From: Acaryochloris sp. CRU_2_0
GTDB lineage: Bacteria; Cyanobacteriota; Cyanobacteriia; Thermosynechococcales; Thermosynechococcaceae
Assembly (NCBI GenBank): GCA_012034865.1
Contig: JAAUOM010000007.1
Coordinates: 1 to 64,000 of the forward strand
Reading direction: 5' to 3'
DNA length: 64,000 nt
The position numbers and the translations under genes are program-made. A model generated the notes under the pieces. That model had not been told where the DNA came from. It worked only from the letters and a program-made list of their open reading frames with translations, and made no database searches. This document shows positions 8,056-16,600 of the stretch, piece by piece. Positions within the stretch are counted from its first letter, which is position 1; the number at the start of each line of letters is the position of its first letter.

Positions 8056-9536
8056 GTCAGAATATCCTAGCTCAAGTGCTTGAAGTGGAGACAACACCTT
8101 GGGTACAGTCCACCATTCCTGCTGTTGATCGCACAGACAAGCTACCCCTAGGGTTGGCACAAGAACGGCTGTGGTTCCTAAGCCAGTTGGAGCCGGATAG
8201 TCCCTTTTATACTGTTGCGATCGCTCTTCATCTGCATGGGTCACTCAACGCAGCGATTCTAGACCAGAGTCTACAGGCACTTCTTCAGCGACATGAAGTG
8301 CTGAGAACCAGCTTTGAATGGTGTGAGGGACGGCCTATTCAGGTGATTCATTCCAGCTTGTCTCCAGGGCTTGAGATCAACCTCGTCCAGAAAGATAGCG
8401 AAACCGACCTGCAAGCCTTGATTCTGCAAGAAGCTCAACAACCCTTCGATCTCTCGCAACCGCCACTCCTGCGCGGAACCCTTCTGGAAGTATCGGAGCA
8501 GGAGCATCTTTTCCTCCTAACCTTCCACCACATTATTGCCGATGGATGGTCTATTGGGGTATTCATCCAAGAACTGGCTGCACTCTACGAAGCCTGTTCT
8601 CAGGGACGGTCTTCTCCTTTACCAGAGTTACCCATTCAATTCCTTGATTTTGCAGCTTGGCAGCGACAATGGCTGCAAACAGAACACTTTAAAACCCAAC
8701 TCAATTACTGGCTTCAACAGCTCAGCGGCAACCTGCCTGCCCTCCAGCTCAAATTTGACCGAGACCGACCTGCCATCCAAACCTATGCAGGCAGAAAGCA
8801 CCCCATTGCTTTTTCTCAGGAAATCGCCCAGTCCCTGAAGGTTCTGAGTCGAACTGCGGGCACGACATTATTCATGACGCTCTTGGCTGCCTTTTATGCC
8901 TTGCTCTACTCCAATACCCCACAAAACGATATCTTGATTGGCTCACCCATTGCAGGTCGTAACCAGCCCCAAACTACAGGACTCATTGGCTTTTTTATTA
9001 ATACCCTGGTACTGCGCGCCGACCTTTCTGGAAATCCAAGTTTTCTGGACTTGCTAGCACGAGTGCGAACAGTGGCTCTAGGGGGCTATGCCCATCAAGA
9101 TATACCCTTTGAGAAATTGGTGGAAGCCCTGCGGCCACAACGGTCTTTGAGCTATAACCCGTTATTTCAGGTTATGTTTATTTTCCAGAATACTGCCATT
9201 CCCACTGTTGAGCTGCCTGGATTGACCTTTTGCCCTCAGGAAGTGGATGGGGGTACTTCAAAATTCGACTTGAAGCTCAGTCTCTGGGAAGCTGCAGAGG
9301 GATTAGCGGGATCGCTCGAATATAAAACCGATTTATTCAATTCTGCCACAATCGCCAAAATGGTCGAGCAGTTGGAACAATTGCTAGTCCAGGTTACAAC
9401 CCAACCGACAATCAAGCTGGATGAGCTAGCAGCTCAGCTTACGAGGGGGGATCATCCACCCCCTGATGGAAATCGGTCGATCGCAAATCAACAAAAACTC
9501 AAATTCGCAAAGCGTAAGGTTATTTCTGCTATTTAA
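8007..9536 (+). CDS. NRPS condensation domain (C-terminal part of the FAAL-ACP-C protein)
   Basis: 509 residues from a GTG at 8007, but this start is probably only apparent. The frame continues upstream to 7971 as the missing end of the ACP (IVDLFESISLEGLSQNIL). The rest is one condensation domain: [29 protein letters not shown] (intact HHxxxDG), SPIAGRNQ and IGFFINTLVLRADLSG. It should join the ACP-bound fatty acid to the residue on the first NRPS carrier (downstream gene at 10633), so it works as a lipo-initiation C domain. It ends the protein just before the hydroxylase gene, a pattern repeated at 18480 and 38290. Confidence 0.87.
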   Translation: MLCIVDLFESISLEGLSQNILAQVLEVETTPWVQSTIPAVDRTDKLPLGLAQERLWFLSQLEPDSPFYTVAIALHLHGSLNAAILDQSLQALLQRHEVLRTSFEWCEGRPIQVIHSSLSPGLEINLVQKDSETDLQALILQEAQQPFDLSQPPLLRGTLLEVSEQEHLFLLTFHHIIADGWSIGVFIQELAALYEACSQGRSSPLPELPIQFLDFAAWQRQWLQTEHFKTQLNYWLQQLSGNLPALQLKFDRDRPAIQTYAGRKHPIAFSQEIAQSLKVLSRTAGTTLFMTLLAAFYALLYSNTPQNDILIGSPIAGRNQPQTTGLIGFFINTLVLRADLSGNPSFLDLLARVRTVALGGYAHQDIPFEKLVEALRPQRSLSYNPLFQVMFIFQNTAIPTVELPGLTFCPQEVDGGTSKFDLKLSLWEAAEGLAGSLEYKTDLFNSATIAKMVEQLEQLLVQVTTQPTIKLDELAAQLTRGDHPPPDGNRSIANQQKLKFAKRKVISAI

Positions 9537-9551
9537 GCTTCTCCTTCAACC

Positions 9552-10622
9552 ATGATTAAACTTCCTGCACGCGGTGGTTCTGGTAGTCTCCAAAGCCGGA
9601 AACGCCAAGCGATTCAGCTCTCCAACGAAACCTGGGTTAAGGTGGCTCCCTTAGAAACTGGTGGCTCACTGCTGCTGGTGATTTCGCCAATGGTTAAGGA
9701 TATAAGCCTGCTCCATTGGGTGGCCGAACATACCACGCTGATCCAAGAACAGTTGCTCAAACATGGCGGTATTTTGTTTCGTGGATTTCCAGTCTGTGCA
9801 GTCGCTGAATTTGAACACGTAATTCGCACTGTGGCAGGAGAATTGCTAGACTATCGTGATCGCTCTTCTCCTCGGAGTTCTGTAGAAGGCAAAATCTATA
9901 CGTCTACAGATTACCCGGCCAATCAGAGTATTTTTCTGCACAGTGAGAATTCCTATGCGGCCACCTGGCCTCTCAAAATTGCCTTTTGCTGCCTGACGCC
10001 ACCCCAGCAAGGGGGCGAAACGCCCATTGCCGATACCCGTAAGCTACTGCAACGCATCGATCCTCACATTCGTGACCGATTTACTCAGCGAGGCGTAATG
10101 TATGTCCGTAACTTTGGCGATGGTCTGGGGTTGTCTTGGCAGAGCGTTTTTCAAACTGAAGATCCAACCCAGGTGGAACAGTTTTGTCAGGAGAATGCCA
10201 TTGAGTTGGAGTGGAAATCAGGCAATCGTCTGCGGACTCGACAGGTGCGTCAAGCCATTACCCAACATCCGCAAACAGGAGAGTGGGTTTGGTTTAATCA
10301 TGCTCTGTTTTTCCATGTGTCTACCCTAGAGCCACTATTGCGTCAGGCGATTCTGGCAGAATTTTCCGAAGCAGATTTACCCCATCACACCTACTACGGG
10401 GATGGGTCGCCTATTGAAGCAGATGTTTTAACGCATCTCCGGCAGATCTACTTGCAGGAACAGGTTCAGTTCCCCTGGCAAGTAGGCGACATTTTGCTGC
10501 TGGATAACATGCTGGCAGCTCATGGCCGTATGCCCTACAGGGGGATACGCAAAGTAGTGGTAGCGATGGCAGAACCGATGCATTATCAAGACTTAAACCA
10601 TTCAGATAGCAGTGCTAAATAG
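9552..10622 (+). CDS. SyrP-like Fe(II)/2-oxoglutarate amino-acid beta-hydroxylase (first copy)
   Basis: 356 residues of the TauD/TfdA family, most like SyrP-type hydroxylases that act on carrier-bound amino acids. Iron ligands are visible: His130 and Glu132 in LHSENSY, and distal His324 in LAAHGRMPYRG, with the 2-oxoglutarate-binding Arg likely downstream in this block. Conserved SyrP-like stretches include IYTSTDYPANQSIFLH, QQGGETPIADTR and YVRNFGDG. It starts 15 bases after the C domain and the next NRPS begins about 10 bases after its stop. That NRPS opens with an interface-type domain, the known partner of such hydroxylases. Its substrate depends on the unusual A1 domain, so it is uncertain here. 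Confidence 0.88.
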   Translation: MIKLPARGGSGSLQSRKRQAIQLSNETWVKVAPLETGGSLLLVISPMVKDISLLHWVAEHTTLIQEQLLKHGGILFRGFPVCAVAEFEHVIRTVAGELLDYRDRSSPRSSVEGKIYTSTDYPANQSIFLHSENSYAATWPLKIAFCCLTPPQQGGETPIADTRKLLQRIDPHIRDRFTQRGVMYVRNFGDGLGLSWQSVFQTEDPTQVEQFCQENAIELEWKSGNRLRTRQVRQAITQHPQTGEWVWFNHALFFHVSTLEPLLRQAILAEFSEADLPHHTYYGDGSPIEADVLTHLRQIYLQEQVQFPWQVGDILLLDNMLAAHGRMPYRGIRKVVVAMAEPMHYQDLNHSDSSAK

Positions 10623-10632
10623 GGAGAGGGTT

Positions 10633-13600
10633 ATGCAGCAAGGTCTTGAAGGATTTCGTCTGTCGCCACAACAGCAGCGGGTTTGGCAATTTGCAACTCA
10701 GGCTGATAACTCTGTTTATTGCGCTCAAGTTGCGATCGCAATTTCAGGCAATCTCGATCTAACTACCCTGAAAACCACCGTTCAAAGGGTGATGGAGCGT
10801 CATGAAATTTTACGTACCACGTTCCATTGCTTGCCGGAAATGACTTTTCCGTTGCAAGCAATCGCTCCTGATCCAACGCATTCGCTTCGGGTAGAAGATT
10901 GGAATCATCTTTCAATCCACGATCAATTTAAGCAACTCGATACTCGTTGGGTGGAGCTGCGTCAGCAGCTTTTCGACTTAAACCAGGAGCCAGCTTTTCA
11001 TCTGGAGCTGATTCGACAATCTGCCCAGCACCATACCCTACTGCTGCATTTATCAGCGCTGTGTGCGGATGCGGTCACTCTCTACAATATTGCCCAAGAG
11101 ATTAGCAAGACCTATGCGGTCTTGGGTCAAAGGCAGAGTCTAGAGAAGGTTGAAGCTCCGCTCCAGTATGCGGATTTGGCAGAGTGGCAACATGAGCTAC
11201 TGGAAGAAGATGCGGCTCAAGCGGGGAAGGAGTATTGGAGTCAATTAGGAATAGTTCGCTCTACTGCCCGCCTTCCTTTTGAGAAAACAGCTACTGAAAA
11301 GGCTGAATTTCAGCCGCAAGTTTATACATTAACCCTACCGACTGACCTCATCGATCAGGCTAAAGCATTTTCACACCAGCATGGAACTACTGTTTCAACC
11401 CTTTTGCTGACCTGCTGGCAGGTTTTGCTCTGGCGGTTTACCCAGCAGTCTCCTTTGACCGTTGGCATCGGCTGTAAGGGCAGAAAATATGAAGAATTAG
11501 AAAGCGCTCTGGGACTCTTTGCCAAAACGCTACCGCTTGCCTATGTTTTAGAAGAAACCGTTCCCTTTTTAGAATACTTGCAACAAACCCAGAAATCCCT
11601 GGATGCACATGATGAGTGGCAGGACTATTTTGCCGGGACTGCGATGGCCAAAGGCCGACGGTCGGTCATCGCCACTTCGCCGCCCACTAACGAGATCAAT
11701 TCCACTCAAAGTTCCCCCATTTCGGGGGATTTAGAGGGCAAAAGCAGACTGTCTCCCACACAGCCTTCCCTTCCCTTCTTCCCGTTTGGGTTTGAATTTG
11801 AGACTCAGCCTGAACCCTGGACCATTGCTGATATCAAGTTTTCGATTGATCGATTATGGGTTTGTACCGAGCGCTTTAAGGTGAAGCTCGTGTGTTGTCA
11901 ACAAGGAAATGTTGTGAACACCACATTTCACTACGATTCGCACTACTACGTGGCAGAAGACATTCAACGCTTGGCTGGTTATTTTCAGACTTTACTCACT
12001 AGCATCTTACAGTCTCCAGAGGCTGTGATTGGTCAACTCAACTTTCTCACCCCAGCAGAGCGCCAGCAATTGTTGGTGGAATTTAACCCGCCAGCGAGCC
12101 AGATTGCCCAAAAACAATTGATTCATCAGCTTTTTGAAGGTCAAGTCGTCAATAATCCTGATCAAGTTGCGATTCTGTTCCCTGATTCAGCTCTCACCTA
12201 TGGGGAACTCAATATTCGTGCCAATCAGTTAGCCCATTATCTGAGAGCTTTGGGTGTTCAAACTGGAGACTTAGTGGGATTATGTGTGGCGCGATCGCCC
12301 CTAATGGCAGTAGGAATTCTGGGCATTTTGAAAGCGGGCGCTGCCTATGTTCCCCTCGATCCAACTTATCCTCCAGAACGGCTGAACTACATGCTTCAGG
12401 ATGTTCAGATATCGGTGCTGCTTACGCAGTCAGATTGGGGAAGTAATCCCTGCCCGATGTTGGAAGCTTCTCAGCCTATTCAGCGAGTATATCTTGACGA
12501 GCAATGGCCTGTAATTTCCCAGTTTCCTATAGATAATCCATCGGCTCAGGATATTAAACCTGATTTAGCCTACATCATCTATACTTCAGGCTCTACGGGA
12601 AAGCCCAAAGGAGTACAGATTAGCCATGATAATCTGTGCCACTATGTTCATGCTATGCAGCAATCCCTAGAGATTCAAACAAACGATATTTATCTGCATA
12701 CGGCCTCGATTGCATTTTCTTCTTCCGTGCGGCAGTTGATGATGCCGCTGTGTCATGGGGCAATGGTGGCGATCTCAACGACAGAACAACGCACCGATCC
12801 CTTGCTGCTGTTTGCTGCCATTCAGCAGTATGGCGTCACGGTGATCGATGTGGTGCCTTCCTACTGGCGCAACTGTATTCAGCGGTTGATGGGGTTGCCG
12901 GAAGTAGAGAGAGTGTGTTTGTTAAATAATGCCCTGCGTTTAATTCTGTCAGCGAGTGAACCCCTGTGGACGGATATTGCCAGACGCTGGCGACAGGAAG
13001 TCAAACATCCGGCTCAGCTCATCAATATGTTTGGGCAAACGGAGACCAGCGGAATTGTGGCAGTGTATCTCATTCCGCAGACCTTAGATGCTGGAATGTC
13101 CGTAGTGCCTTTAGGCCAGCCCATTGCCAATACTCAACTTTATCTCCTTGATCTCTTCCTGCAACCTGTGCCCTTAGGGGTGACCGGAGAACTTTATGTG
13201 GGTGGCAGTGGTGTTGGCCAGGGTTATCTTAATCAACCTGAACTCACAGAAGCGCGGTTTATTCCCGATCCCTTTGGTACAGCGGGTGGCGATCGCTTGT
13301 ATAAAACTGGAGATCTCGCACGGTATCGAGGGGATGGCACCCTGGAATTTGTCAGCCGGATCGACAATCAAGTAAAGCTACGCGGTTTTCGGATTGAGTT
13401 AGGGGAAATTGAAGCAGTGTTGGTTCAGCATTCCCTGGTACAGGAAGCAGCGGTCGTACTGCGTGGGGAAGATCCTGAACAAGCCTATTTGGCTGCTTAT
13501 GTGGTAAGACCCTCACCCCCAGCCCCTCTCCCAGAGCGGGAGAGGGGAGATGGTACTTTGAGATCTTCTGAAATCGCTGATATCAGTGCGTGGTTGCGAT

Positions 13601-16600
13601 CGCACTTGCCGGACTACATGGTGCCTGCCACGATTGTAGCGCTGGATGCACTGCCCCTGACACCCAATGGCAAACTTGACCGTCCATCCTTGCCCGATCC
13701 AGCCTTGATGGAGATTGATCAAAACTACGAAGCACCGCGATCGCCCGTGGAAACCGTTTTAGCAAACCTGTGGACACAGCTTCTCCATCAAGGGCAAGTA
13801 GGAATTCATGACAATTTCTTTGATTTGGGGGGCCATTCCCTATTGGCGACCCAGGTGATATCTCAGGTGCGAGATGCCTTTCATGTGGAACTACCGTTAC
13901 GGGCATTATTTCAAGCACCAACGGTAGCAGAATTGAGCGATCGCATTGAAACACTGATGCGATCGGGCCAGGGCTTAGCGGTTTTGACCCTCCAGAGAGG
14001 CGAACGGACAGACCCAATCCCCCTTTCCTTTGGCCAACAGCGTCTGTGGTTTTTAGAGCAGCTAGAACCAGGGAATGCCTCCTACAACCTCTTTAGAGCT
14101 GTACGGCTTCAGGGAGTCCTAAATCAAGCAGCGCTGGCACAGAGCTTTAATGAGTTGATTCGCCGCCATGAAGCGCTGAGAACTTGCTTTAAGGAAGCTG
14201 AAAATCAGATTGCTCAAGTTATTTCTGAATTTCAATCCTTTTCTCTGCTTGTTATCGACCTAAGCAGTATTCCTGAAAGCCAGCAAGGAATAGAAATTCG
14301 ACGACAAGCTAAATTAGAAGCTCAGCGCACTTTTGACTTAACCCAAGCTCCTTTGCTTCGCGCAACCTTACTTAGCCTAAGTCCAAATTCACAGGTTCTT
14401 TTCCTAACGCTGCATCATATTATCGCCGATGGCTGGTCTGCGAGGATTTTGGTGCGTGAACTAGCTGTTCTTTACGATCACTTTTGCAAAGATATCTCTG
14501 CGCCTATTGTTCCCAAGCTTTTGCCAGACCTACCGATTCAGTATGCCGATTTTGCCCTTTGGCAACAGCACTGGCTCCAGGATGGCCTGCTAGATCCGCA
14601 ACTTGCCTATTGGCAGCAGCAGCTTGCTGGAGACCTACCACTCCTGAGCCTCCCCACGGATCGACCCCGACCTGCGGTGCAGAGTTTTAAGGGCAAAACT
14701 CAAACTTGGCAGATTTCCCAATCCCTGACGGCATCCCTCCAGCAGTTGAGTCAGCAAGCAGGGGGCACCCTCTTTATGACCCTTCTGGCGGCGTTCAAGA
14801 TCTTGCTGTATCGCTATACGGGGCAGACTGATGTACTCATTGGTTCTCCCATCGCTAATCGGAACCGCACTGAAATTGAAGGGTTGATCGGCTTTTTTGT
14901 GAATACGCTGGTGCTGCGTACCGATCTCTCTGGTAATCCTACTTTCCAGGAACTCCTACGCCGGGTACGGGAAACCACCTTAAGTGCTTATACTCATCAA
15001 GATTTTCCCTTTGAGAAGCTCATTGAAGTCCTCCAGCCAGAGCGGAGCTTGAGCTATTCGCCCCTTTTTCAGGTGATGTTTGGGTTGCAGAAAGATCCTT
15101 TACAAGATCTGGCTCTCACGAACTTAGATGTCAGCATCCTGGAGATAGAGACTGAGACGGCTCGCTTTGATCTCACCTTATCGCTCATGGAGACCGAGCA
15201 GGGACTTAGGGGAACTGTCGAGTACAACAGCAATCTGTTCGATGTAGCCACCATTGAGCGGATGTTAGATCATTACGAGGTTTTGTTGGCAAGTATCGTA
15301 GTGGATTCCCAGCAAACCATCGCCCATCTCCCTCTTTTAAGCAACTTGGAAAAACAGCAAGTTCTAGCGGTTTGGAATCAGACCCAGGTTGACTATGATG
15401 CTCAGACCGGGATTCTACCGCGATGTATTGAAGCTCAGGCCGCAAAGATACCTGATGCGATCGCCCTCACATTCGCAGACCAACACCTCACCTATCAGGA
15501 ATTGGACAGCCGTGCCAATCAGCTTGCCCACACCTTACAAGCGCGGGGTGTCAAACCGGAAGTCTTGGTTGGCATTTGCGTGGAGCGTTCCTTGGATATG
15601 GTGGTAGCGCTACTCGGCATTCTTAAAGCGGGTGGAGCTTACCTGCCCCTAGATGTCAGCTATCCCCAGGAACGACTGACCTACCTGATTGAAACGGCTC
15701 AGCCTCAACTCTTGCTGACTCAAGCCTCTTGTAGGGGTTGCCTGCCTGCCTCAGCCGTTCCAGTTGTTTGCCTGGATGGTGATCGCATCGACATTGCCCA
15801 GCAGCCCACAACCAATCCCCATGTGACGCTTTCCCCAGAGGATTTAGCCTATGTGCTTTACACCTCTGGATCTACAGGACAACCCAAGGGTGTAGAAATT
15901 CCCCACCGGGCGCTGACAAACTTCTTGACTTCCATGCAAATCAGACCGGGATTAATGGAGCAAGATACTCTTCTGGCGGTAACCACTCTTTCCTTTGATA
16001 TTGCGGCCTTAGAACTATTCCTGCCCCTGACGGTGGGGGCACGGGTTGCGATCGCAACCCGCGAAACGGCGATGGATGGGGCACAGCTTCAGGCGCTCCT
16101 TCAGCAATCCGGTGCCACCATCATGCAAGCGACTCCTGCGACTTGGCAATTGCTACTTAATGCTGGATGGGAAGGCGATCCCAAATTAAAGATTCTATGT
16201 GGTGGAGAAGCCTTATCGCCGCAATTGGCTCAGAGGCTGGCACAATGCAGTGCTTCTCTTTGGAATCTCTATGGTCCGACGGAAACAACTATCTGGTCTC
16301 TCATTTCTCACATTGATGATCAAGGAATCACAACCGGATCTGAATCCGTCAATATTGGTAGACAGATCGCTAACACCCAGATCTATGTCCTAGATGAGCA
16401 GCTTCAGCCTTTGCCTATTGGTATCCCTGGAGAGCTATACATTGCTGGAGATGGCGTTGCGCGCGGTTATCGGCATCGGCTTGACCTAACGACGGAACGG
16501 TTTATCCCCAGTCCCTTCCAGGCCGGAGACAGGCTCTATAAAACTGGCGATCGCGTGCGCTATTGTCTTGACGGCAGTTTGGAATTCCTAGGTCGGTTGG

